Assembly (NCBI GenBank): GCA_008125075.1
Contig: VLTH01000002.1
Location: forward strand, 1,020,400-1,084,399
DNA: 64,000 bases
Reading direction: 5' to 3'
Source: Acetivibrio alkalicellulosi
GTDB lineage: Bacteria > Bacillota > Clostridia > Acetivibrionales > Acetivibrionaceae
Part shown: piece after piece, positions 56,579 to 64,000 of the stretch
How positions within the stretch are numbered: position 1 is the first letter of the stretch
How the letters are laid out: every line of letters starts with the position of its first letter
Position numbers and translations under genes: made by a program
The notes under the pieces: generated by a model
Seen by the model: only the letters and a program-made list of their open reading frames with translations
Database searches by the model: none
Told to the model about the DNA's origin: nothing

Positions 56579-57835
56579 ATGAAAAAAAAAGTTGTAGTTA
56601 TAGGTGCAGGACCAGCTGGAATAATGGCAGCTGGTGTTGCATCATCAAATGGTGCTAATGTGATGCTTTTAGAGAAAAATGACATAATAGGAAAGAAACT
56701 ATTGATAACCGGAAAAGGGAGATGTAATATAACTAATGATACAGATATCGAAAGTCTTATCGAAAATACTCCTGGAAATGGGAGTTTTTTATATTCTGCC
56801 TTTTATACATTTTCAAATTCTGACTTAATAGCTTTTTTAAAAGAATATGGACTTGATACAAAGGTTGAGAGAGGAGGAAGAGTATTTCCAGTATCCGACA
56901 GGGCAAAAGATGTTGTTGATACATTAAACAAGTATTTGATTAAGAAAAATGTTAGAGTACAATTAAATTCTTCTGTCCAAAAAATCCTTGTGGACAAGAA
57001 AAAAGTAAAGGGAGTAGCATTAAAAAATGGAGAAGTAATAGAGTGTGATTCTATAGTACTATCAACTGGTGGAGTTTCCTATCCAGGTACTGGTTCTACT
57101 GGTGATGGGTATGATATGGCAAAAAAACTAGGACATACCATTATAGAATTAAAGCCTTCTTTAGTACCTTTGTTAACAGAAGAAACTTGGGTAAAAGAAC
57201 TTCAGGGACTATCTCTTAAAAATATTTCAATATCTTTATTCAATAAAAGCGGAAAAAAGCTATACACTGATTTTGGCGAAATGATTTTTACTCACTATGG
57301 AGTATCTGGTCCTGTAATTCTTAGCTCAAGCAGGCACATTCTTAACTATAATTTTAAAGATATAAAGCTTTCAATTGATTTGAAACCAGCACTTACAGAA
57401 GAAAAGTTATATGAAAGAATTCAAAGGGATTTTCTAAAGTTTTCAAAAAAGCAATTTAAAAATTCATTAGATGACCTTCTTCCACAAAAACTTATACCTG
57501 TTATAGTCAATCTTTCTAATATAGACGGCCAAAAGTATGTTAATCAAATAACCAGAGAAGAGAGGAAAACCCTTACTGAACTTCTTAAAAACCTTACCAT
57601 TACAATAAATGGATCAAGGCCTGTAAAAGAGGCAATTGTAACGGCAGGTGGAATATGTACAAATGAAATAAATCCTTCTACCATGGAGTCTAAACTTATA
57701 CAAGGTCTTTTTTTTGCAGGTGAAATTATTGATATAGATGCATATACAGGAGGATATAATCTTACTATAGCTTTTTCGACAGGGTTTTTAGCAGGTATTA
57801 ACTCATCAGAGTTAAGGAGTCAGGAGGCGGAATAG
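56579..57835 (+). CDS. HI0933-family flavoprotein (NAD(P)/FAD-dependent oxidoreductase)
   Basis: A 418-residue FAD enzyme. The dinucleotide fold is at the N terminus (VVVIGAGPAGIMAAGVASSNG), with the family marker KKLLITGKGRCNITND near residue 40, the STGGVSYPGTGSTGDGYDMA segment near 160, and the C-terminal FAD site GEIIDIDAYTGGYNL. The family includes BaiN-like reductases of gut Clostridia; its usual substrate is not established. It is co-transcribed with the RpiR regulator (12-base gap, AAGGAG site). Confidence 0.9.
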   Translation: MKKKVVVIGAGPAGIMAAGVASSNGANVMLLEKNDIIGKKLLITGKGRCNITNDTDIESLIENTPGNGSFLYSAFYTFSNSDLIAFLKEYGLDTKVERGGRVFPVSDRAKDVVDTLNKYLIKKNVRVQLNSSVQKILVDKKKVKGVALKNGEVIECDSIVLSTGGVSYPGTGSTGDGYDMAKKLGHTIIELKPSLVPLLTEETWVKELQGLSLKNISISLFNKSGKKLYTDFGEMIFTHYGVSGPVILSSSRHILNYNFKDIKLSIDLKPALTEEKLYERIQRDFLKFSKKQFKNSLDDLLPQKLIPVIVNLSNIDGQKYVNQITREERKTLTELLKNLTITINGSRPVKEAIVTAGGICTNEINPSTMESKLIQGLFFAGEIIDIDAYTGGYNLTIAFSTGFLAGINSSELRSQEAE

Positions 57836-57863
57836 TATAAAGCGAATGAATGACGCTGCGCAT

Positions 57864-57942
57864 GTGCATGTTTGCGAAGCAAACAAATTGCACGCGAATT
57901 AAATCAAAAGGTTCTATTCTGAAAAGTATTTTCAGAATAGAA
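57864..57942. terminator. Two hairpins after the flavoprotein gene
   Basis: GTGCA...GTTTGC-GAA-GCAAAC...TGCAC (57864-57893) and a perfect 14-bp stem TTCTATTCTGAAAA / TTTTCAGAATAGAA with a GTA loop (57912-57942). The second has no U-run after it. Confidence 0.5.
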
Positions 57943-58101
57943 GTATATCGACTGACGTAAGTGATCTGAATTTGTAAGGCTTGCCACACTAAGAATTAGG
58001 AGTATTATTTAGTAAATTTGTGCATACTATTCTAATAGAAATAAATTGAATCTATGAGATTAGGAACGCTGAAAATATTCCTGTTAGATGGAGTGAATAA
58101 G

Positions 58102-58599
58102 ATGAAAATTATAGTTTTTAGATCAAGTCAAAAAAAAAATAAGTGCTTTGATACAAAAAAATCATCTTCCTATGTTTTTGAAAAGTTTTTATATTTTTCG
58201 TTTATTTTCTTATTTTTTTCATTAATTATTACACAATCTATTATGTACAATAATAATATTAGAGCGGTTTTAGTTAATGAAAATAATCTTGAAGGAAGAC
58301 CACTTGGGTTAGAGGAATATCTTTATAATCATGGCGAGATACTTTTAAGACTAAATAGCGAAAACACTAATGAAAAAGTCAAGATTCTGATAAATGGTGA
58401 TGAAATTGCTTCGTTTTTTGACAACCCAATTAAGCTAAAAGTAAAAGATGGAGATGTTATTGAAATTGATTGTACTATGGCAGGGAGAGTACAAGTAGAA
58501 ATAATACCTTTGACTAAAAATATTGTGGACACTTCTTTTAATAAGACACTTTACCTAGAATCGGAAATAAAACAGTTAACAAAAATAAGATTTGATTAA
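58102..58599 (+). CDS. Small membrane-anchored protein of unknown function
   Basis: A 165-residue protein with a Lys-rich N terminus, one membrane segment (FLYFSFIFLFFSLIITQSI, about residues 29-47) and an extracytoplasmic beta-rich domain of about 115 residues (VKILINGDEIASFFDNPIKL). GGAGTG precedes the ATG at 58102; the longer frame from 58054 lacks a ribosome site. I do not recognise the family. It lies between the flavoprotein and the HutP-like gene with gaps of over 130 bases on each side, so is probably transcribed alone. Confidence 0.65.
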   Translation: MKIIVFRSSQKKNKCFDTKKSSSYVFEKFLYFSFIFLFFSLIITQSIMYNNNIRAVLVNENNLEGRPLGLEEYLYNHGEILLRLNSENTNEKVKILINGDEIASFFDNPIKLKVKDGDVIEIDCTMAGRVQVEIIPLTKNIVDTSFNKTLYLESEIKQLTKIRFD

Positions 58600-58733
58600 T
58601 TTTTTATTGTTTTAATCGTATTATTACAGTATAATATAATAGTGTCTTATGGCTTATAGAAGATTGTGATACTAATGTTACTGTTTTTCTAAAAGACTTA
58701 CATTAATAGTATAAATTATGGTTTGGTGATAAA

Positions 58734-59168
58734 ATGAACAAAGGTATTAGCACTACTAAAACTTATGGAAGTAAGGAAATTGCCTCAGCTGCCATTAAAA
58801 TTGCTCTTACAACAGAAAGAAATGAGGAAAAACAATACCAATTGGAGTACCAAAAATTAGGTATTTATACTGCTGCCGCTGATTATGGAGGAGAATTCAT
58901 TACTTCTGTTATGAAAATAGTTGAACGTGCAGTGGTATCTTCAAAAAGAGAGCATGTTATAGTAGATAATCATGTTGAAGAAGGGGCTGTGGCTGGTGCT
59001 ACCAGAGAAGCTTTATCACAAATTATGACAAAAGCCTTAGGATTAAATGTAGGAGGGAAAATAGGAATTGCACGTTATAAAAATCATATTAGTGTAGCTA
59101 TTTTCTTTGGAATTGGTTTACTACACTTAAATGAGGTATCTATTGGATTAGGACATAGAGTAGTTTGA
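58734..59168 (+). CDS. HutP-family RNA-binding regulator
   Basis: A 144-residue HutP-like protein. In Bacillus HutP is an L-histidine- and Mg-dependent antiterminator of the hut operon. The family core is visible: EEGAVAGATREALSQIMTKA, then GLNVGGKIGIARYKNHISVA and IFFGIGLLHLNEVSIGLGHR, including the His and acidic residues used for metal and ligand. There are no histidine-degradation genes nearby, so the target RNA is open. GGTGAT is the ribosome site. Confidence 0.85.
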   Translation: MNKGISTTKTYGSKEIASAAIKIALTTERNEEKQYQLEYQKLGIYTAAADYGGEFITSVMKIVERAVVSSKREHVIVDNHVEEGAVAGATREALSQIMTKALGLNVGGKIGIARYKNHISVAIFFGIGLLHLNEVSIGLGHRVV

Positions 59169-59234
59169 GTAAATGCATTTAATATGTAGTTTATGGTAGA
59201 ATGGTAGCATAGTAGAGTGGAGGTTTATTATAGT

Positions 59235-59588
59235 ATGGTAAAAGCAATTAGAGGCGCTACAACAGTTTTAAACAATACTTCTGATGAAATAGTAAATGAA
59301 ACAAAAAAACTATTAGAAGAAATTATAGAAAAAAACAATCTTAGAGAAGATGACGTAATAAGTATAATATTCACAGTTACTCAGGATTTAACTGCTGAGT
59401 TTCCAGCAGTAGCGGCTAGGAAAATAGGTTTAAGTAATGTAGCTCTTATGTGCATGAATGAAATTGATGTTCCAAATAGCCTCGAAAAATGTATAAGAGT
59501 TATGATGCATGTAAATGCAGAGAATTATAATAATGATTTTAAACACATATATTTAAATAATTCAAAGGTTTTAAGACCTGATTTGTAG
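59235..59588 (+). CDS. aroH: Chorismate mutase, AroH class
   Basis: A 117-residue AroH-type chorismate mutase making prephenate for Phe and Tyr. Active-site Arg residues are in VKAIRGATTV and KCIRVMMHVN, with PAVAARKIGL and MNEIDVPNSLEKCIRV typical of the trimeric alpha/beta-barrel family rather than the helical AroQ type. A TGGAGG site lies 11 bases before the ATG at 59235; a GTG at 59217 overlaps that site and is less likely. It shares the area with cmk, as in many Clostridia. Confidence 0.92.
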   Translation: MVKAIRGATTVLNNTSDEIVNETKKLLEEIIEKNNLREDDVISIIFTVTQDLTAEFPAVAARKIGLSNVALMCMNEIDVPNSLEKCIRVMMHVNAENYNNDFKHIYLNNSKVLRPDL

Positions 59589-59629
59589 ATTTAAAACATT
59601 GTTAAAACTATATTTGGTGGAGAAATAAT

Positions 59630-60307
59630 ATGAATAAGAAAATAATTTCTATTGCAATTGATGGACCTGCTGGGGCAGGAAAGAGTACTATTGCAAAGTC
59701 TATATCAAGTAAATTAGGAATTTTGTATCTTGATACAGGTGCCATGTACAGAGCAGTTGCATTAAAGGCAAATAGAGAGAACATAGATACAAAGAATAAA
59801 GATGAATTGTCGAAGCTTGTTAAATCTATAGATATTAAAGTTATATATTCCCATGGCGAGCAAAAAGTTTATTTAGATGGAGAAGATGTTACTGCTCATA
59901 TCAGGACTCCAGAAGTATCACTAGGAGCATCAAATGTTGCTACTGTTCCAGATGTGAGAATAAAAATGGTGGAGCTACAAAGAGAAATTGCATCGGACAA
60001 CAGTGTTGTTATGGATGGCAGAGATATTGGTACATATGTTTTACCTAAGGCAGATGTTAAGATTTTTTTAACAGCAGATGTAAAAGAGAGAGCAAAAAGA
60101 CGATATTCTGAGCAGGTTTTAAAAGGAGTTACTAACATAACACTTGAAGCTGTATTGGAGGATATCGAATATCGTGACAAAAATGACAGTAGCAGAGAAT
60201 TTGCACCACTCTCAAAAGCATCAGATGCAATTGAAATTGATACAACAAATATGAAGATAGAAGAAGTAGTAAATACTATACTGGAGTATGTAAATAATTA
60301 TGTTTGA
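59630..60307 (+). CDS. cmk: Cytidylate kinase
   Basis: A 225-residue kinase phosphorylating CMP and dCMP. The P-loop is AIDGPAGAGKSTIAKSI, the CMP-binding region is LDTGAMYRAVALKA, followed by VVMDGRDIGTYVLPKADVKI and the LID residues in RAKRRYSEQ. GGTGGAG is before the ATG. The end overlaps plsC by 8 bases. The order cmk-plsC-ispH-rpsA is a conserved clostridial arrangement. Confidence 0.95.
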   Translation: MNKKIISIAIDGPAGAGKSTIAKSISSKLGILYLDTGAMYRAVALKANRENIDTKNKDELSKLVKSIDIKVIYSHGEQKVYLDGEDVTAHIRTPEVSLGASNVATVPDVRIKMVELQREIASDNSVVMDGRDIGTYVLPKADVKIFLTADVKERAKRRYSEQVLKGVTNITLEAVLEDIEYRDKNDSSREFAPLSKASDAIEIDTTNMKIEEVVNTILEYVNNYV

Positions 60308-60890
60308 AAAAACTATAAAAGCTTTTTTATTTATAATATTTTCAATTTTTTACAGGGTGGAAATTATCGGTAAAGAAAATGTTCCTCAAAAAGGAGCAGC
60401 GTTAATGTGCTCTAACCACGTAAGTGAAATGGACATGTTATTGTTTGGATATAGAATAAATAGACTTATAAGATATATGGCAAAAGAGGAACTCTTTAAA
60501 AATCCTTTATTTGGTGCTATTATTAAAAATTTAGGAGCTTTTCCTATTAAAAGAGGAACAGGAGATATTGGATCAATAAAAACAGCTCTAAGACTTTTAG
60601 AAGATGGTCATATTGTTGGCATTTTTCCTCAAGGTACAAGAACGAAAAAAAAAGATGTTAAAGAAGTAAAAGTAAAAGCTGGTGCAGCATTATTAGCACA
60701 AAAATCAGGAGTGCCAATACTGCCTGTTGCAATAAGTGGAAAAACAACCCCCTTTAGTAAAATAAAAATTGTATTTGGAAAACCATTTACACTTGATTTA
60801 GATAAAAATAAGAAATATACTAGTAATGAGTTGTTAACAGAAAGTGAAAACATAATGAATAGAATTTATTCACTTATGGAGGAATCTTAA
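60300..60890 (+). CDS. plsC: 1-acyl-sn-glycerol-3-phosphate acyltransferase
   Basis: A 196-residue membrane-associated acyltransferase making phosphatidic acid. The HxxxxD catalytic motif is in CSNHVSEMDMLLFG, the second block in FPIKRGTGDIGSIKTAL, and the FPQGTRTKK and PVAISG motifs follow. It begins inside the end of cmk and is followed after 1 base by the IspH-S1 gene, so the three are translationally coupled. Confidence 0.93.
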   Translation: MFEKTIKAFLFIIFSIFYRVEIIGKENVPQKGAALMCSNHVSEMDMLLFGYRINRLIRYMAKEELFKNPLFGAIIKNLGAFPIKRGTGDIGSIKTALRLLEDGHIVGIFPQGTRTKKKDVKEVKVKAGAALLAQKSGVPILPVAISGKTTPFSKIKIVFGKPFTLDLDKNKKYTSNELLTESENIMNRIYSLMEES

Positions 60891-60891
60891 A

Positions 60892-62943
60892 TTGGAAATA
60901 ACTATAGCTAAATCAGCAGGTTTTTGTTTTGGAGTAAACAATGCTGTAAATATGGTTTATAATATGCTTGAAGAAAATGATAATAAATGTATATATACTT
61001 TTGGCCCAATTATACACAATGATCAGGTAGTAGAATACTTTACATCAAAAGGTGTTAAAACAGTTGAAAGCATACAGCAAATAGATCAAAAGGGGCATAT
61101 TGTTATCAGGGCACATGGTGTTACACCAAATATATATAAAGAGATTAGAGATAAGGGGTTGATTTTGGAAGATGCTACATGTCCATACGTAAAAAAAATA
61201 CACAATCTTGTAGAAGAAAAGAGCAACGAAGGCTACAGGATAATTATTGTGGGTGATAAAAATCATCCCGAAGTCATAGGTATAAATGGTTGGTGTAACA
61301 ACAATGCATATATAGTTAACAGTGTACAGGACGCAAATGAGATGTCTATAAGTGATGAAAAAATTTGTGTTGTGTCACAGACTACTATTACAAAAGAAAA
61401 ATGGTATGAAATTAATCAATGTCTAAAAGACAGATTTAAAAATTTAGAGCAGTATGACACAATATGCAATGCAACATTTAAAAGGCAAAGTGAAGTTGAT
61501 GAAATATCAAAGAATGTAGACATGATGATAATAATTGGAGGAAAAAACAGCTCTAATACTCAAAAACTTTTTGATATTTCTAAAAAACACTGTGCTATGA
61601 CTTATAAGGTTCAAACATCTGTTGATTTACCACTAATAGATGTAAAAAAAATAAAAAAAATAGGTATTTCTGCCGGGGCTTCAACTCCGGACTGGGTAAT
61701 AGAGGAGGTTATTAAAAAAATGAGTGAGTTAAATAATCAAGAAATCACTAAAAAAGATGATAATCAAGGTGAAATAAATTTTGCCGATGCTTTTGAAAGT
61801 TCTTTTGTAAGAATACAAACAGGAGATATTGTAAAGGGAAAAATAATTGGCTTTAATGCTAATGAGGTTTTTGTAGACTTAGGATATAAATCAGATGGAA
61901 TAGTATCTCTTCAAGATTACACAGACGATCCAAGCTTTGTAATAGAAAAGGAAATAAAGATTGGTGATGAAATTGAAGTTTTTGTCCAAAAAGTAAACGA
62001 TGGAGAAGGTAATGTAAAATTATCCAAAAAACAAGTTGACGCAATGAAATCATGGGATGATATAGTAAAAGCATACGAGGATAAAACCCCTGTTAAAGCT
62101 ATTGTTGTTGAAGTTGTTAATGGAGGTGTAATTGCTAGTGCTAAGGGTGTTAGAGTTTTTGTACCAGGCTCCCAATTAAGTGATAGGTATGTAAAACAAC
62201 TTAGTGATTTTTTAAAAAAGACAATTGAAGTAAGAATAATTGACTTTAATGAAAAGAAGCGTAAACTTGTAGGTTCGGCAAGAGTTATTATTGAAGAGAC
62301 TAAGGAAATAGCATCAAAAGAAGTGTGGGGAAACATTGAAGTAGGAAAAAATTATACTGGAACTGTTAAAAGTCTTACAGATTTTGGTGTATTTGTTGAT
62401 ATCGGTGGTGTGGATGGCTTAATACATGTTTCTGAATTATCATGGTCAAGAGTAAAACACCCTTCCGATGTTCTCAAAATAGGAGATGTAGTTGAAGTTA
62501 GTGTTTTAGAATTTAACAAAGATAAGAAAAAAGTATCATTAGGATATAGAAAGAACGAAGATAATCCTTGGTTTGTGGCTGGACAGAAGTATAATGTTGG
62601 CGATATTGTAAATGTTAAAGTTCTTAGAATGGCATCTTTTGGAGCATTTGTTGAGTTAGAAGAAGGTGTTGATGGGCTTGTTCACATTTCTCAAATATCA
62701 AACAAACACATTGCAAAGGTTGAAGATGTATTGCAAAAAGGAATGAGTGCTGATGCAAAGATTGTAGAAATGGATATTGAAAACAAAAAGATAAGCCTTA
62801 GCATTAAGGATGTAAACCCAATAGATCCTGTTGAAGAAAAATCAGAAACTTCTGAAAAATCAGATGAAGTTAATCAAACAGAACACAAAGAAGATATGAG
62901 TGTTACATTAGGAGATATAGTTAGTGATTCTAATGAAGAATAA
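60892..62943 (+). CDS. ispH: HMBPP reductase fused to ribosomal protein S1 (IspH-RpsA)
   Basis: A 683-residue fusion. Residues 1-280 are IspH, the last MEP-pathway enzyme producing IPP and DMAPP; its three [4Fe-4S] Cys are in GFCFGVNNAV, DATCPYVKK and ICNATFKRQ, with the active-site residues in RAHGVTP. Residues about 300-645 carry four S1 RNA-binding repeats (for example DFGVFVDIGGVDGLIHVSEL and SFGAFVELEEGVDGLVHISQ), followed by an acidic tail. The fusion is known in Clostridia and links isoprenoid synthesis to translation, for an unknown reason. The start is TTG with GGAGG 9 bases upstream. Confidence 0.95.
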   Translation: MEITIAKSAGFCFGVNNAVNMVYNMLEENDNKCIYTFGPIIHNDQVVEYFTSKGVKTVESIQQIDQKGHIVIRAHGVTPNIYKEIRDKGLILEDATCPYVKKIHNLVEEKSNEGYRIIIVGDKNHPEVIGINGWCNNNAYIVNSVQDANEMSISDEKICVVSQTTITKEKWYEINQCLKDRFKNLEQYDTICNATFKRQSEVDEISKNVDMMIIIGGKNSSNTQKLFDISKKHCAMTYKVQTSVDLPLIDVKKIKKIGISAGASTPDWVIEEVIKKMSELNNQEITKKDDNQGEINFADAFESSFVRIQTGDIVKGKIIGFNANEVFVDLGYKSDGIVSLQDYTDDPSFVIEKEIKIGDEIEVFVQKVNDGEGNVKLSKKQVDAMKSWDDIVKAYEDKTPVKAIVVEVVNGGVIASAKGVRVFVPGSQLSDRYVKQLSDFLKKTIEVRIIDFNEKKRKLVGSARVIIEETKEIASKEVWGNIEVGKNYTGTVKSLTDFGVFVDIGGVDGLIHVSELSWSRVKHPSDVLKIGDVVEVSVLEFNKDKKKVSLGYRKNEDNPWFVAGQKYNVGDIVNVKVLRMASFGAFVELEEGVDGLVHISQISNKHIAKVEDVLQKGMSADAKIVEMDIENKKISLSIKDVNPIDPVEEKSETSEKSDEVNQTEHKEDMSVTLGDIVSDSNEE

Positions 62944-62962
62944 TTTTAAATAGAGAATAGCT

Positions 62963-63096
62963 GAAGTATTACTTTAACTTTTCACGTGGATTATTTGGCA
63001 CTAATAAAAAGATTAGTGTATGAAGCCACGACCATTAGAAGCCTTTATTTGTCTTAAGATTTCTAAAAAGGCCTATTGTGAAAGGTAATAGAAGTT
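62963..63096. repeat. Nested-hairpin intergenic repeat, family 2, enlarged copy
   Basis: Outer arms ATTACTTTAACTTTTCAC and GTGAAAGGTAATAGAAGTT resemble those of 47054 and 55524, but the interior is larger and contains its own hairpin (CACTAAT / ATTAGTG inside CGTGG / CCACG). I infer a diverged copy with an insertion. Confidence 0.4.
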
Positions 63097-63125
63097 CTAT
63101 TTTTAGTATTCCCAAGCATTTTTTT

Positions 63126-63161
63126 AAAAAGAGTCTGCCAAAAAAAGTAGACTCTTTTTTT
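63126..63161 (+). terminator. Terminator after the IspH-S1 gene
   Basis: A perfect 11-bp stem (AAAAAGAGTCT with AGACTCTTTTT) with the U-run continuing two bases past the stem. It is 180 bases after the stop codon. Confidence 0.8.
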
Positions 63162-63317
63162 ACATTATTTAGAAAGGTTTTCACTTGGTTCTAAAACTTC
63201 TAACGCGACTAAGAAAGGGAGACATAGATATTAGATTTAGCTAAAGAATTTATCTAGAAAAAAGCTAAAAAAAGTACTTTTATTAAGATAATGAGAGTAT
63301 TTCTTATATAAATTAAG

Positions 63318-63423
63318 TTAGTAATGGCTAAGAAATAACATCCAATTCTCATCGTCCAAAACCCGTAAAAACATCGGGATTTTGTACTTGAGAATATGAA
63401 GTTATTTCTAAGGCATTCCTTAA
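63318..63423. repeat. 107-bp palindromic element, copy B
   Basis: Near-identical to 55405-55511 in the same orientation, with the same three nested stems. It lies 33 bases before the speD promoter. The sequence around it (62944-63561) otherwise holds only the family 2 repeat, a terminator and the speD promoter. Confidence 0.9.
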
Positions 63424-63455
63424 GTAAGAAATATATAAAAAGATGAGAAAAACTA

Positions 63456-63483
63456 TTGACTTTTAATACAGACATGCTAAAAT
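63456..63483 (+). promoter_or_regulatory. Promoter of speD
   Basis: TTGACT (63456-63461), a 16-base spacer and TAAAAT (63478-63483), leaving a leader of about 70 bases before speD. Confidence 0.7.
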
Positions 63484-63561
63484 AGTTTCTGTTGAAATTA
63501 AAGAATTTCAAAAATAAGAAAGGTTGTTGATATTTTATTTACTAAATAAGGAGGATAAAAA

Positions 63562-63936
63562 ATGAACACATTAGGACGTCATATTTTAGCAGAAATTTAT
63601 GGGTGTGATGGAGAAATACTTAACAATTGCGCTGCTATTGAAAAAATCATGGTTGAGTCAGCACTTGAAGCTGGAGCAGAAGTTAGAGAGGTAGCATTTC
63701 ATAAATTCAGCCCTCAAGGTGTTAGTGGGGTGGTTGTTATATCAGAATCTCATTTAGCTATTCATACCTGGCCAGAACTAGGGTATGCAGCTGTGGATGT
63801 ATTTACATGTGGAGATACAGTAAACCCTTGGGATGCATGTAATTACTTAACTGAGAAGTTTAAGGCAGGTCATATGACAGCCACTGAGGTGAAACGTGGA
63901 GTTTTTGATGAACCTGTTAAAGTAGCAAATTTATAA
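63562..63936 (+). CDS. speD: S-adenosylmethionine decarboxylase proenzyme
   Basis: A 124-residue bacterial class (SpeH-type) enzyme that supplies decarboxylated SAM to spermidine synthase. The self-cleavage site that creates the pyruvoyl group is the Glu-Ser bond in [19 protein letters not shown], and the active-site Cys is in VFTCGD. AAGGAGG is spaced correctly before the ATG. It has its own promoter and is separate from speE-speB. Confidence 0.95.
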   Translation: MNTLGRHILAEIYGCDGEILNNCAAIEKIMVESALEAGAEVREVAFHKFSPQGVSGVVVISESHLAIHTWPELGYAAVDVFTCGDTVNPWDACNYLTEKFKAGHMTATEVKRGVFDEPVKVANL

Positions 63937-63974
63937 TGACTATTTATATGGAAATTAATCCATAATAATATATA

Positions 63975-63999
63975 ATGGGTGCATAAAAAATGCACCCAT
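63975..63999 (+). terminator. Probable terminator of speD
   Basis: A perfect 9-bp stem (ATGGGTGCA with TGCACCCAT) around a 7-base A-rich loop, 38 bases after speD. The window ends directly after, so the U-run cannot be seen. Confidence 0.6.
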
Positions 64000-64000
64000 C

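Overview
The window comes from a low-GC, Gram-positive anaerobe of the cellulosome-forming Clostridia (the Acetivibrio / Clostridium thermocellum type). The evidence is the very AT-rich intergenic DNA, strong AGGAGG-type ribosome sites with frequent TTG and GTG starts, three proteins ending in type I dockerins, four surface proteins carrying S-layer homology (SLH) domains, a GH9-CBM3c cellulase, and the clostridial IspH-S1 fusion. I cannot name the species from sequence alone. All identifications were made by eye from motifs and remembered family features; no search was run.

Layout. 1-9 kb is a mobile, repeat-rich region: a decayed transposase, a glycine-rich RTX/SLH surface protein, two DDE-type transposase genes (one with a damaged catalytic triad) and a giant imperfect palindrome of about 560 bp. 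9-16 kb holds a VapBC-like toxin-antitoxin pair, a zinc-ribbon protein, a sirtuin with a small partner, a sigma factor with a membrane partner, an SLH-anchored M15 peptidase and scattered gene remnants. 16-19 kb is a GntR(YtrA-type)-ABC transporter operon. 19-25 kb has a transglutaminase-like protein and the first of two very large alpha-2-macroglobulin-like proteins (A2M) with a C-terminal dockerin. 25-39 kb has dgt, an M16C peptidase with SLH domains, a duplicated-Cache membrane protein, aroB and a subtilase-CAP-SLH protein. 39-46 kb is core metabolism: speE-speB-mnmM-like, a PilZ protein, and a three-gene biotin-dependent transcarboxylase-like operon. 46-55 kb has an unknown protein, the GH9 cellulase and, divergent from it, the second A2M-dockerin gene. 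55-64 kb is a housekeeping run: a YpmA-like small protein, an RpiR regulator, a HI0933-type flavoprotein, a HutP-like protein, aroH, cmk, plsC, ispH-rpsA and speD.

How it fits together. The outstanding theme is the cell surface. Three SLH-anchored peptidases (M15, M16C, S8) and two dockerin-borne A2M-like proteins lacking the thioester cysteine sit within about 40 kb, together with a cellulosomal cellulase. A plausible reading is that the A2M proteins dock onto scaffoldins and protect the cellulosome from proteases. The two A2M genes lie in opposite orientation about 24.6 kb apart, so recombination between them could invert the segment in between.

The second theme is non-coding structure. 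There are at least five families of palindromic intergenic repeats, two of them present as near-identical copies (25498/33513 and 55405/63318). One copy starts exactly at a gene's stop codon, and the largest is the palindrome at 7158-7720. No tRNA, rRNA or CRISPR array was seen.
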